Shown: in pieces, positions 35,901-44,899 of the stretch
Layout of the letters: each line of letters starts with the position of its first letter
Numbering within the stretch: position 1 is the stretch's first letter
Origin: FEN-1297 sp963834015
GTDB taxonomy: Bacteria > Bacteroidota > Ignavibacteria > Ignavibacteriales > Ignavibacteriaceae
NCBI GenBank assembly: GCA_963834015.1
Contig: CAWIAG010000001.1
Span: forward strand, 62,001 to 126,000
Direction of reading: 5' to 3'
DNA: 64,000 nucleotides
The notes under the pieces: generated by a model
Seen by the model: the letters and a program-made list of their open reading frames with translations, nothing else
Databases searched by the model: none
Told to the model about the DNA's origin: nothing
Program-made: the position numbers and the translations under genes

Positions 35901-38549
35901 TTATACCAACTTTTTCTTAGTTTCAACTATTTTGAATGCTTCTATAATATCCCCAACCTTCAGATCATTAAAATTAGCAATATTTAGACCGCATTCGTAA
36001 CCGGAATCAACTTCTCTAACGTCGTCTTTAAAACGTTTGAGTGAGGCAATTTCGCCTTCGTGTATAACGATACCATCACGCACAAGACGTACCTTACTAT
36101 TTCTAATTATTTTACCGTCCTGAACATAGCAGCCTGCTATAGTCCCTGCCTTAGGTATTTTAAATGTTTCTCTTATTTCAAGCGTTGCTGTTATTTCTTC
36201 AGATAGTACGGGAGATAATAATCCTTCAAGGGCCGATTTAACTTCATTTATTGCATCGTAAATTACATTATATAGGCGAATATCAACATCTTCAATCTCT
36301 GCTAGTTTTCTGGCGTTAAGGTTCGGCCTTACATGAAATCCTATTATAATAGCATTAGACGCTGATGATAAAATAACATCACTTTCAGAAATTCCGCCCA
36401 CGCCTTTATGAATTACTCTAACAATTACTTCTTCATTTGAAAGTTTCATTAATGAATCTGATAAAGCTTCTACAGAACCGTCAACATCACCTTTTACAAT
36501 TAATGGCAGTTCTTTCACGCCACCAATGCTTATTTGTCTCGCAATTTCATCTAATGTTATATGGTGTACCTGTTTCTGATCCTGTTCGCGTTTGAGTTGC
36601 TGTCTTTTTAAGCCGATTTCACGTGCCATTCTATCGGAATCAACAACAACCAGAGTATCACCTGCTTGAGGAGCGCCCTCAAAACCTAATACCTGCACTG
36701 GAGTAGAAGGCGGAGCTTCAAAAACCTTATTTCCTCTTTCGTCAAACATCGCTCGGACTTTTCCCTGATATATTCCGGCTATAAATGGATCACCGATTTT
36801 TAACGTCCCTTTTTGTACGAGGATAGTTCCTGTAATGCCTCTTCCTTTATCTAATTCCGACTCTACAACTGCACCGCGTGCCTGACGTTCTGGGTTAGCT
36901 TTAAGGTCTAAGATTTCTGCTTCAAGTAAAATCTTTTCCAGTAAAAGGTCTATATTAAATCCTGTTTTAGCAGAAATTTCAACACATTGATATTTCCCAC
37001 CCCAATCTTCGACAAGTATATTTCTTTCTGCCAGTTGTTGCTTTATTCTTTCGATATTAGCACCGGGTTTATCCACCTTATTAATTGCAATTACTATCGG
37101 AACATTGGCTGCCTGGGCATGATTTATAGCTTCAACTGTTTGAGGCATAACCGCATCATCTGCTGCAACTACAAGAATTACTATATCTGTTAATTGCGCG
37201 CCGCGTGCACGCATAGCGGTGAAGGCTTCATGCCCCGGTGTATCTAAGAATGAAATAAATTTACCTTTCCCAACGTCTACTTTGTATGCTCCGATATGCT
37301 GAGTAATACCGCCTGCTTCACCGGCAACAACATTAGTGCTTCTGATATAATCAAGAAGGGAAGTCTTTCCATGATCAACATGCCCCATTATGGTTACTAC
37401 AGGTGAGCGGAAAACTAAGGTTGACGGATCATCACCTTTATCTTCAAGAGCATCAGATGTGTATTCTTTTTGAAATTCTACTTCAAATCCAAATTCATCC
37501 GCAACTAAAGTAATTGTTTCAACATCAAGGCGTTGATTAATTGAAACCATCAAACCTAGTTCAATACACTTAGCAATTACATCGCTTACGGAAACACTCA
37601 TTAAATTAGCAAGTTCATTAACAGCAATAAATTCCGTTACCGCAATTTTATTCTGCTCAAGAGCCCTCATTTCTAATTTGCGCTCCTCTTCAGCTTCCCG
37701 TTCTCTTCTTTTCTTTTTACGTTGACTTGCTCTTCCTGATACAACCGAATCGTCCATACTTAACAGCGTTTTTCTGATAGCTTCTTTAACTTCCCTTTGA
37801 TCAATTTCAAATTTTTTAATTCGTTTTTTCTTCTTAGAAACTAACGGTTCGTCTGAAACTACATCAGTAGCTTTCTTTTTTGCTTTAGGCTTCTTCTTTT
37901 TCTTTGGTGCTTCAGTGGATTGAGTGCCATGTGGTCTCTCCTCTATGCGCGTTTCTTTCTTGTCGGATTTAAACGAATCACCAAGGTCCATCCTGCCAAC
38001 TACTTTCAATCCCTTCTTCTTATTTGCTTCGATATCTTTTGGAGAAAGGAATACCTTTTGTTCTTCCTTTTCAATTTCCTCAGCTTTAACTTCAGCAGCC
38101 GCGGGTTGGGTTTCCTGGATAACAGTACTAGGTTCAACAACAACCTCCTCGATAACAGGGTTCTGAGCCTCGTCAATTATCGTAGGCTCTTCTATTTGAG
38201 GAACCTCTTCCAAAGGTTCTGATTGGATTTCTTCAACAACTTCAACTTCAGGTGATAGAACTGTTTCAGGGGCCGGCTCCGTAATTTCAGTTTTAACCGG
38301 TTCCTTTTCAACTCTTTTTTTATTGAATTCAGCAATTTTCTTTTTATGTTTTTCTGCTTTTTCAATGTCCTTCTTAAAATGGTCATTAATTTCTTTAACC
38401 ATTTCATCGGTTACTATTGAATTTGGGCCTTTAACCTCAAAGCCCTTTTTACGCAGAAATTCTACAAGATTCTCCGTTGATAGATTTATCTCAGAGGCTA
38501 ATTTTACAATTCTGAGCTTTTTGGATTTGGTATCGGCAATATTTTCCAT
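35901..38549 (-). CDS. infB: Translation initiation factor IF-2
   Basis: An 882-residue IF-2. The N-terminal helix-turn-helix IF2N segment (KLASEINLSTENLVEFLRKKG) is followed by a long Glu/Pro/Lys-rich low-complexity region (residues 60-255), a second IF2N motif, and the G domain with GHVDHGKTS, DTPGHEAF and NKVDKPGA, then domains II-IV. It brings initiator tRNA to the 30S subunit. It sits 14 bases after nusA in the rimP-pnp operon. Confidence 0.97.
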   Translation of the reverse strand: MENIADTKSKKLRIVKLASEINLSTENLVEFLRKKGFEVKGPNSIVTDEMVKEINDHFKKDIEKAEKHKKKIAEFNKKRVEKEPVKTEITEPAPETVLSPEVEVVEEIQSEPLEEVPQIEEPTIIDEAQNPVIEEVVVEPSTVIQETQPAAAEVKAEEIEKEEQKVFLSPKDIEANKKKGLKVVGRMDLGDSFKSDKKETRIEERPHGTQSTEAPKKKKKPKAKKKATDVVSDEPLVSKKKKRIKKFEIDQREVKEAIRKTLLSMDDSVVSGRASQRKKKRREREAEEERKLEMRALEQNKIAVTEFIAVNELANLMSVSVSDVIAKCIELGLMVSINQRLDVETITLVADEFGFEVEFQKEYTSDALEDKGDDPSTLVFRSPVVTIMGHVDHGKTSLLDYIRSTNVVAGEAGGITQHIGAYKVDVGKGKFISFLDTPGHEAFTAMRARGAQLTDIVILVVAADDAVMPQTVEAINHAQAANVPIVIAINKVDKPGANIERIKQQLAERNILVEDWGGKYQCVEISAKTGFNIDLLLEKILLEAEILDLKANPERQARGAVVESELDKGRGITGTILVQKGTLKIGDPFIAGIYQGKVRAMFDERGNKVFEAPPSTPVQVLGFEGAPQAGDTLVVVDSDRMAREIGLKRQQLKREQDQKQVHHITLDEIARQISIGGVKELPLIVKGDVDGSVEALSDSLMKLSNEEVIVRVIHKGVGGISESDVILSSASNAIIIGFHVRPNLNARKLAEIEDVDIRLYNVIYDAINEVKSALEGLLSPVLSEEITATLEIRETFKIPKAGTIAGCYVQDGKIIRNSKVRLVRDGIVIHEGEIASLKRFKDDVREVDSGYECGLNIANFNDLKVGDIIEAFKIVETKKKLV

Positions 38550-38563
38550 ACCTAAAATTTCAC

Positions 38564-39811
38564 CTATTCTTCTTCTTCAAACTGGGATTTAATGATCTCA
38601 ATTATCTCGTTGATCTTTGCATCGTCCAGGCCTTCAATTTCTTTTAGCTTTTCGGGTCCGGCTGTTAATACTTCGATAGCGGTATCATACCTGTGATTTA
38701 TTAATAACTCGTAAATATCGGCACCAAGTTCTTCTTTAAGATCGATTAACTCTATATCTTCTTCATATTCTTCAAATGGTTTTTCTTCTCTCAGTATCTC
38801 TATTTCGTATCCAGTAAGTTTCATCGCAAGTCTTATATTAACACCGTTTCTTCCAACTATTAAAGATACCTGATCGCTGTCTGCTGTAACTATGGCTTTT
38901 TTAGCCGCACTATTTACTTCAATTTTTTTAAGTTTAGCGGGTGCTAAAGATTTCTGAATGAAAACAGCAGGATCTTCTGAATAACTTACAACATCAATAT
39001 TTTCATTATTTAATTCTCTGACTATTGCATGTATACGCACACCTTTCATGCCAACGCAGGCGCCTACAGCATCTATCCTGTTATCCTGGGATTCAACGGC
39101 AACCTTGGCCCGTTCACCGGGTTCACGGGCAATTGCTTTTATCTCAATTATACCGTCATAAATTTCAGGAATTTCAATCTCAAATAATCTTCTTAAAAAT
39201 GTATTGTCCGCTCTGGATACTATTATAAGCGGTCCGCTGTTGCTTTTTTTTACTTCCTTTACAATCGCCCGCACAGTTTCACCCTTTTTATATCTCTCAT
39301 AAGGTATCTGTTCGGAGCGTGGGAGCATTAACTCATTTTTGTTGTGATTTACTAAAATATCGTTTTTTCTTATTTGATAAATATCTCCGACAACAATTTC
39401 TCCGAGCAATTCTTTATATTCATTAAATATTATCTCTTTTTCTATCTCACGAATTTTCTGGTTAAGACCTTGTTTTGCTAATGTAATCAATCTTCTGCCG
39501 AATGTGGCTAATTCAAGTTTTTCAACAAAATCATCTCCAACTTCAAGCTCATCATCATTTCCACGGCGGTTAACTTCCTGAATGCTTATCTGAGTATTAG
39601 GATTTTCAATTTCCTGGACAATTTCTCTCTCTAAAAAGATTTCTATGTCGCCTCTGTCCATATTGACAACAACATCGTATTTGGCATCTTCACCGAATTT
39701 CTTTCTAACAAGTATTCCAAAAATTTCTTCTATGATACCTGCCAGAACATCTTTGTCGACACCCTTTTCCCTTACCATCTGGGCAAAAGATTCAACGATA
39801 TCTACATTCAT
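38564..39811 (-). CDS. nusA: Transcription termination/antitermination factor NusA
   Basis: A 415-residue NusA. The N-terminal RNA polymerase-binding domain is followed by S1 (GEIVVGDIYQIRKNDILV) and two KH domains (VGACVGMKGVRIHAIVRELNNENIDVV and SLIVGRNGVNIRLAMKLTG). A short helix-hairpin-helix tail ends at IKSQFEEEE; the long acidic repeats of E. coli NusA are absent, as in many phyla. A GGAGG ribosome-binding site precedes the ATG at 39811. NusA autoregulates its operon in other bacteria, relevant to the leader structure near 40311-40344. Confidence 0.96.
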   Translation of the reverse strand: MNVDIVESFAQMVREKGVDKDVLAGIIEEIFGILVRKKFGEDAKYDVVVNMDRGDIEIFLEREIVQEIENPNTQISIQEVNRRGNDDELEVGDDFVEKLELATFGRRLITLAKQGLNQKIREIEKEIIFNEYKELLGEIVVGDIYQIRKNDILVNHNKNELMLPRSEQIPYERYKKGETVRAIVKEVKKSNSGPLIIVSRADNTFLRRLFEIEIPEIYDGIIEIKAIAREPGERAKVAVESQDNRIDAVGACVGMKGVRIHAIVRELNNENIDVVSYSEDPAVFIQKSLAPAKLKKIEVNSAAKKAIVTADSDQVSLIVGRNGVNIRLAMKLTGYEIEILREEKPFEEYEEDIELIDLKEELGADIYELLINHRYDTAIEVLTAGPEKLKEIEGLDDAKINEIIEIIKSQFEEEE

Positions 39812-39827
39812 GTTTTGCTTCCTCCAA

Positions 39828-40304
39828 TTAAGAAAAACTAACTATTACTTTAGCATTAATAATATTGTTGAAGTTAATTATTGTTTCACCTCCCGCTTCG
39901 TAAGGCGGGATCGAATTATTGGAAAATATCAAATCTTCTCCGTTAATTCTAATTAATTTTCCTGATATTTTTTTTGTTTCATCGCCAAACATGTATGTAA
40001 CATCAAATTTTCTGTTAATATGTTTGGGATACTGTTTTAAAAACTTTAATGATCTGTCCACGCCGGGTGATGAGACATCAAGCCTGTAATTTGAACCAAT
40101 GTCCGGGATATTTCCCAGATGAAAGTCTATATCCAGGCTTACTTTTGCACAATCGTCAGCGGAAATATTTGCTTCACTATCTATATATACTTCGATTATA
40201 CGGTTGCCTTTTTTACCCCGAAACACTGTATCGATTAAAAAGAAGCCGCATTTTTCTGCCGCAATTTTTGCTATTTCTTTTATGTTTTCTTCAAATAAAT
40301 TCAT
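39828..40304 (-). CDS. rimP: Ribosome maturation factor RimP
   Basis: A 158-residue RimP needed for 30S assembly. It begins MNLFEENIKEIAKIAAEKCGF and contains RIIEVYIDSEANISADDCAKVSLDIDFHL and YRLDVSSPGVDRSLKF, both conserved. The ATG at 40304 fits the family start; an earlier in-frame start at 40325 would lie within the leader hairpin. No Shine-Dalgarno sequence is visible in the T-rich region before the ATG. It heads the operon. Confidence 0.93.
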   Translation of the reverse strand: MNLFEENIKEIAKIAAEKCGFFLIDTVFRGKKGNRIIEVYIDSEANISADDCAKVSLDIDFHLGNIPDIGSNYRLDVSSPGVDRSLKFLKQYPKHINRKFDVTYMFGDETKKISGKLIRINGEDLIFSNNSIPPYEAGGETIINFNNIINAKVIVSFS

Positions 40305-40310
40305 ACAAAC

Positions 40311-40344
40311 AAAAATCGCCCTCATAGGGGCGAATTAACTCGCC
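40311..40344 (-). promoter_or_regulatory. Putative attenuator in the rimP-nusA leader
   Basis: On the minus strand two hairpins share bases. A first stem (GGCGAG at 40344-40339 with TTCGCC at 40334-40329, TTAA loop) excludes a second, stronger stem (TCGCCC with GGGCGA, 40333-40316). The second is followed by five T (40315-40311), the layout of an intrinsic terminator. It ends six bases before the rimP ATG. This looks like a terminator/antiterminator switch for the whole operon. No ligand or leader peptide was identified. Confidence 0.55.
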
Positions 40345-40548
40345 AAATCTAATATTATTTTGTTCAATATGCAAGAATTAACAAAATGCACTTATCAATT
40401 CAGGTTGATTCCCGGCACAGTGGCTCAAAATTATATTGTATAACTGAATGGAAGTTTTGTCTTTTTTTTCTAATCAATCTAATAATTACTATAAAAATGC
40501 TAATTTTAATAACTTTTTATTTTTTTAATTAAATTTAAATGGATTAAT

Positions 40549-41313
40549 ATGAAATCAGTAAAATGCATTAATATTGCACTTATTCTCCTGTTCATATCTA
40601 CAATTAATTATTCTCAGAAAAAAATAAACGGTAATCTTTTCCAGTCTTCGCCCGTTGTTGCACTTCTTAACGGGGTTATGAATGACAATTTTACTGTTGG
40701 CCAAATTACTAAACACGGTGATTTCGGACTCGGTACTTTTAATGGAGTTGATGGTGAAATGATAGTACTTGACGGGATAGTATACAGAGTAGATTATAAA
40801 GGAATTGTAACTCTACCGTATAAATCATCCCATACGCCATTTTTTACAGTTGCTTATTTCCATCCGGATACTGTAATATATATTAAGGATTCATTAAGCT
40901 TGAAGAGCTTGCAGGAGTATATTGATAAAAGTTTAAAATCTGCCAATTTAATTTATGCTGTTAAGATTTCGGGAATGTTTAAGTATATAGAGTCAAGAAG
41001 CGAAGAGAAACAATTGAGGCCATACTCAAATCTTGCGGATGTTTTAAAAGACCAATCGGTGTTTAAATTTAAAAATATAAACGGCACTATGGTGGGTTTT
41101 AAAATTCCCTCCTACTTGCAGGGCGTTAACATACCGGGTTACCACTTTCATTTCCTGTCGGAAGATAAAAAATCGGGAGGGCATACTTTAGATTGTATAT
41201 CAGGCGATTTAAAAATAGAAATTCAAACATTATTTAACCTGGAGATTAAATTCCCCGCAAATGATGAATTCTATAAAGCCGGATTAGAGAAAAAACCGGT
41301 TCCCGGGTTGTAG
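40549..41313 (+). CDS. alsD: Exported acetolactate decarboxylase
   Basis: A 254-residue alpha-acetolactate decarboxylase, which makes acetoin from 2-acetolactate. Zinc ligands are visible as H199, H201 and H212 in GYHFHFLSEDKKSGGH, the spacing of the characterised enzyme. FGLGTFNGVDGEMIVLDG is the typical N-terminal conserved region. The first 23 residues form a signal peptide, so the enzyme should be in the periplasm or outside the cell, unlike the cytosolic Bacillus-type gene. Acetolactate synthase is not in the window. The gene starts a plus-strand run and converges on the pseudouridine synthase with a three-base gap. Confidence 0.92.
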   Translation: MKSVKCINIALILLFISTINYSQKKINGNLFQSSPVVALLNGVMNDNFTVGQITKHGDFGLGTFNGVDGEMIVLDGIVYRVDYKGIVTLPYKSSHTPFFTVAYFHPDTVIYIKDSLSLKSLQEYIDKSLKSANLIYAVKISGMFKYIESRSEEKQLRPYSNLADVLKDQSVFKFKNINGTMVGFKIPSYLQGVNIPGYHFHFLSEDKKSGGHTLDCISGDLKIEIQTLFNLEIKFPANDEFYKAGLEKKPVPGL

Positions 41314-41316
41314 ACT

Positions 41317-41922
41317 TTATTTTTTAAGTTTTAAAATTTCTTCTTGCAATAGTTCCCTGCTCGAACCCGGTAAAAGATCTCCGAGAGTAATATTTTTTAT
41401 TCTAACTCTAACCAATCTGAGCGTGGGAAATCCTATCTTTGACGTCATCTTTCTAACTTGACGGTTTCTTCCTTCTGTAAGAGTAAGGCTTATCCATGTG
41501 GTCGGAATATTTATTCGTTTTCTAATAGGAGTAACCCGCGGCGGGAATAGTGGATCCTTGATTATTTTTACCTTTGCAGGTAATGTAATTTTGTCCTGAA
41601 TAATAACCCCTTCGGCTAATTTTTGCAAATCATTATTCGACGGTATTCCTTCCACTAGTGCATAATATTCCCTTTCATGTCTGTTTCGGGGATTAAGCAG
41701 GAAATCTGTCAGAGTTTTATCGTTAGTTAATAGCAGCAATCCCTCACTGTCATAATCAAGGCGGCCGACAGGGTAAACTTGAGTTGGCATTTGTGGAATA
41801 GACGAGAGTGTTTGCCTTCCTTCTTTATCTTTAAACTGTGAAAGCATAGCATAAGGTTTATATATAATTATATATTTAAGCTTATTATATAATAAATGAA
41901 TTGGTAATGCTGTCTGGGTCAT
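41317..41922 (-). CDS. rluE: RsuA-family pseudouridine synthase (RluE-like)
   Basis: A 201-residue stand-alone pseudouridine synthase catalytic domain without an N-terminal S4 domain, like RluE, which modifies 23S rRNA. Motifs: IIYKPYAMLSQF, the catalytic-aspartate segment VGRLDYDSEGLLLLTNDK, and TEGRNRQVRKMTSKIGFPTLRLVRVRI. The start ATG at 41922 overlaps the end of the upstream glycosyltransferase by 38 bases; a later ATG would delete the conserved KPY motif. Confidence 0.88.
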   Translation of the reverse strand: MTQTALPIHLLYNKLKYIIIYKPYAMLSQFKDKEGRQTLSSIPQMPTQVYPVGRLDYDSEGLLLLTNDKTLTDFLLNPRNRHEREYYALVEGIPSNNDLQKLAEGVIIQDKITLPAKVKIIKDPLFPPRVTPIRKRINIPTTWISLTLTEGRNRQVRKMTSKIGFPTLRLVRVRIKNITLGDLLPGSSRELLQEEILKLKK

Positions 41923-42526
41923 CCCGGTAATACCTATAAGTTTTAAAATTTACTTTTTTTACGTTAAACTTATCTCGTGCTCTTTCAAGAAATTCCGAAT
42001 CTTCACTATAATTCAAATTCTTAAAACCATGCAATTTTATAAAAACCGTCCGTTTCCCGAAGAAAGTAGCTCCAATCACACATTTTGAAAGATGTATTAA
42101 CTCTTTTGGATTGTCTTTGTCCCTCACAAATTCATTCCCTATTATTTTTACTCCGCCGTGAATTAGATCAATTTCAGGGTGCTTATATACATAATCAACA
42201 CGTTTTAAAAGATGATTTTTTTCATATTCATCATCACTATCTAGAAATGTAATGTAGTTGCCTGAAGATTCCTTTATTCCCCTGTTTCTTGTCAGGGGCA
42301 GTTTCATGTTTTGCTGTCGGAATATCTTTACATTTTTATTAGTCTTTTGGTAGATTTCCATTATTTCAAAAGAATTATCATTGCTTCCATCATCAATTCC
42401 AATTAATTCCCAGTTCTGGTATGATTGATCCAATAGAGAATCAATACTCCTCTTAAGATAGTTAGCCCTGTTAAAAACAGGTAAAATAACTGATATTTTA
42501 AACTGTTCTTTAGAATAAATCTGCAA
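41885..42526 (-). CDS. Family 2 glycosyltransferase
   Basis: A 213-residue GT-A fold enzyme. It starts KISVILPVFNRANYLKRSIDSLLDQSY and has IGIDDGSND, LTRNRGIKESSGNYITFLDSDDEY (the DxD metal site) and an IHGGVKIIGNE segment. There is no membrane anchor. The size is short for the family but includes the catalytic core; the acceptor is unknown. It is upstream of and overlaps the pseudouridine synthase gene. Confidence 0.88.
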   Translation of the reverse strand: MQIYSKEQFKISVILPVFNRANYLKRSIDSLLDQSYQNWELIGIDDGSNDNSFEIMEIYQKTNKNVKIFRQQNMKLPLTRNRGIKESSGNYITFLDSDDEYEKNHLLKRVDYVYKHPEIDLIHGGVKIIGNEFVRDKDNPKELIHLSKCVIGATFFGKRTVFIKLHGFKNLNYSEDSEFLERARDKFNVKKVNFKTYRYYRDDPDSITNSFII

Positions 42527-42787
42527 TTAAATTTTCCTTTTAACTTTTTAATAATATATTGATCATTATAAAGAATCAATAGTTATATTTATCAAAATAG
42601 TATATAATTAGTAATATTTTTTGTATTAAAAAGATCAAATTAAATAAATGAAAATTGTTCTTTTATCCTAAGTTTGGTTATTTTAATACTGTAAAAATGA
42701 TGATAAAATATCCGGGAACTTAAGTCGACATAAATTATGTGAAAATAATTAATTAATTATAATGTCCATTAACCGGCGGGGTCTAAA

Positions 42788-43090
42788 ATGTCATATAGAG
42801 ATCAGCAAAAATATTTGGACGAATTAAGAAAGTTCGAAAAGAAGTTGGATCGTAATGAGTTGGAAGACTACAAAATGTTTCTGAAAATGCATAAGGATGA
42901 AGAAGAATTTGATTCTGTTTCTCTTCAACGACTGCAGGAATTATATGAAAAATATTATGAACCCGTAGATAAACACAAATATGATTCATTTTTTAAAGGA
43001 AAGATATTTAATAATTTTATACTGGTAAAAGTCTTTAGTATGTTGAATAACGCCATTATTATTTGTCGCTGTTTTACTTGTAAGGATTAA
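42788..43090 (+). CDS. Small charged hypothetical protein
   Basis: A 100-residue protein. The first 74 residues are highly charged and helical (DELRKFEKKLDRNELEDYKM, LQRLQELYEKYYEPVDKHK) and look like a genuine domain with a four-residue helical period. The last 26 residues (hydrophobic, Cys-rich, ending CRCFTCKD) differ in composition and may be a read-through extension after a 3' frameshift. A GGCGGGG stretch lies just before the ATG. No function is recognised. It precedes the GT9 gene by about 70 bases. Confidence 0.55.
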   Translation: MSYRDQQKYLDELRKFEKKLDRNELEDYKMFLKMHKDEEEFDSVSLQRLQELYEKYYEPVDKHKYDSFFKGKIFNNFILVKVFSMLNNAIIICRCFTCKD

Positions 43091-43159
43091 TTTTTATTGC
43101 TTGATAAACTGAGAGGGGTTGGAATCTCTAATTTTCTACAAAATGATTTAATCAATTAA

Positions 43160-44221
43160 ATGAATATATTAATTTTAGCCCTTTCTGGAATAGGCGACGC
43201 TTTAATGTTTACACCTGCATTAAGGCTCTTACGCGATTCATTACCGGATGCTCAGATTGATGCCCTGGTGATGTTTAAGGGGGTAAATGATATGTTTTTA
43301 AGAAATAAAGATATTAATAATGTTTATTATTTCGATTTTTTAAGCGAGGGGGTTTATCAATCGTTTAAATATGTCCTTAAACTTCGAAATAGATACGATG
43401 CATCAATAAATGTTTATCCTTCCAACCGGAAAGAATATAACTTAATCAATTTTTTAATAGGTGCTGACAAAAGAGCAGGTGTGGATTACTTACGATTGAA
43501 TAACCGTGAACTTTCATTCCTTAGTAACATTAGTATTACCGAAGATGACTCCATCCATAATGTTCAGACCAATATTAAACTTGTTGAAAAATTATTAAAT
43601 GAGAAATTTACGGATGAACCTGACCTTAATTTCCCGATTACCGGTGAAGATGAAAATTTTGCCGACGATTATTTAAAAAAATTGAATATTAAAGACAGCG
43701 ATATTGTTATTGGTTTCCATCCCGGTTCGGCTATACTAAAAAACCATATTAACAGAAGATGGGGACCTGAAAAATTTTCGGCCCTTGGAAAGAAACTTAT
43801 TGAAAATAACGGCGCAAAAATTTTAATTTTCGGCGGCCCCGAAGAGGAAGAGTTAAAACTGAATATTGCAAATTTAATTAATTCCAGAAATGCAGTTTCG
43901 GCAGGAGTTATGAATCTTCCACAGAGTGCTGCTGTTATAAAAAAATGCGGAGTTTTTGTTACAAATGATTCAAGTCTTATGCATGTTGCTTCAGCTATGA
44001 AAAGCACAGTTGTTGCGATTATTGGTCCTACAAATTCAGCATACATTCATCCGTGGCATACAAAATATAAAATAGTTTCCCTTAGTCTTGAGTGTTCTCC
44101 ATGCTTCTTTTATTCACCGCGACCTCTGATTTGCTTAAGAAATGATGTAAAATTTAAATGCATTAAAGAACTCTCTGTGGATATTGTATACAATGCAGTA
44201 GATTTATTTATAAAAAAATAA
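43160..44221 (+). CDS. Family 9 glycosyltransferase (heptosyltransferase-like)
   Basis: A 353-residue GT-B enzyme of family 9. Recognisable features are LILALSGIGDALMFTPALRLLRDSLP at the start, IGFHPGSAILKNHINRRWGPEKFSALGKKL in the middle, and the nucleotide-sugar segment FVTNDSSLMHVASAMKSTVVAIIGPTNS. Such enzymes add heptose or other sugars to lipopolysaccharide inner core or related glycolipids. The acceptor is unknown. It converges on the LOG-like gene with a four-base gap. Confidence 0.92.
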   Translation: MNILILALSGIGDALMFTPALRLLRDSLPDAQIDALVMFKGVNDMFLRNKDINNVYYFDFLSEGVYQSFKYVLKLRNRYDASINVYPSNRKEYNLINFLIGADKRAGVDYLRLNNRELSFLSNISITEDDSIHNVQTNIKLVEKLLNEKFTDEPDLNFPITGEDENFADDYLKKLNIKDSDIVIGFHPGSAILKNHINRRWGPEKFSALGKKLIENNGAKILIFGGPEEEELKLNIANLINSRNAVSAGVMNLPQSAAVIKKCGVFVTNDSSLMHVASAMKSTVVAIIGPTNSAYIHPWHTKYKIVSLSLECSPCFFYSPRPLICLRNDVKFKCIKELSVDIVYNAVDLFIKK

Positions 44222-44225
44222 TAAT

Positions 44226-44756
44226 TCACTTTTTTATCATTTTGTCCATGTATTCTACAATTTGTTCAACAGTGTTAAAGGGTTTTATTAGTCCGGTCTC
44301 TCTGCCTTCAACCTGAATTTGTTTGTCTATAGCTTCAACAACAGTCTTCCATATTTCAGAATGACATGCTGCAGGTTTTGTGCTTAACAAATGCTTGTTC
44401 ATTAATTCCCAAACAACAGATAACTCAAGCAGTGTGCCCGTACCTCCTTGAAGAATTACATAACCATCACCGGCTTCAACCAGTTTTGTTATTCTTTCAA
44501 ATAGTGTTTTACATTGAATCTCCTGCGTTAAATATCTGGTTGGATTGGCCCCCCATAAGTTTACTGTAATACCTAAAGCTTCTGCACCATTTTCTACAGC
44601 TCCTTTAGATGCAGCATCCATTATACCCTGGTAGCCGCCAGTGCAAATATTATATCCTTTCGCCGCTAATTGTAAACCAAGTTTATATGCAGTCTCATAC
44701 TCAGGTTCATTCGGCTTGGGAATTGAACTCCCGAAGATGGTAATAGTTTTTTTCAT
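44226..44756 (-). CDS. LOG-family / TIGR00725-like nucleotide-binding protein
   Basis: A 176-residue Rossmann-fold protein of the lysine-decarboxylase-like group. Motifs are KTITIFGSSIPK, ICTGGYQGIMDAASKGA and YVILQGGTGTLLELSVVWELM. The last is the PGGxGTxxE site in altered form (LQGG replaces PGG, GTLLE replaces GTxxE). Members hydrolyse cytokinin-type nucleoside monophosphates or are uncharacterised. The ATG at 44756 is preferred over GTG at 44762. Confidence 0.82.
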   Translation of the reverse strand: MKKTITIFGSSIPKPNEPEYETAYKLGLQLAAKGYNICTGGYQGIMDAASKGAVENGAEALGITVNLWGANPTRYLTQEIQCKTLFERITKLVEAGDGYVILQGGTGTLLELSVVWELMNKHLLSTKPAACHSEIWKTVVEAIDKQIQVEGRETGLIKPFNTVEQIVEYMDKMIKK

Positions 44757-44899
44757 AATCACTATTTGTTATGATAAAATTACGCGGTATGCAGGCAATA
44801 AAAATATTTTTAAATTAAACAGAAAAATATCGGCTGTTATTTTTAATTAAATGCTGAACTTTTTATAATTTTAATTAGTGAACAGCCTTAGAAAATTTA

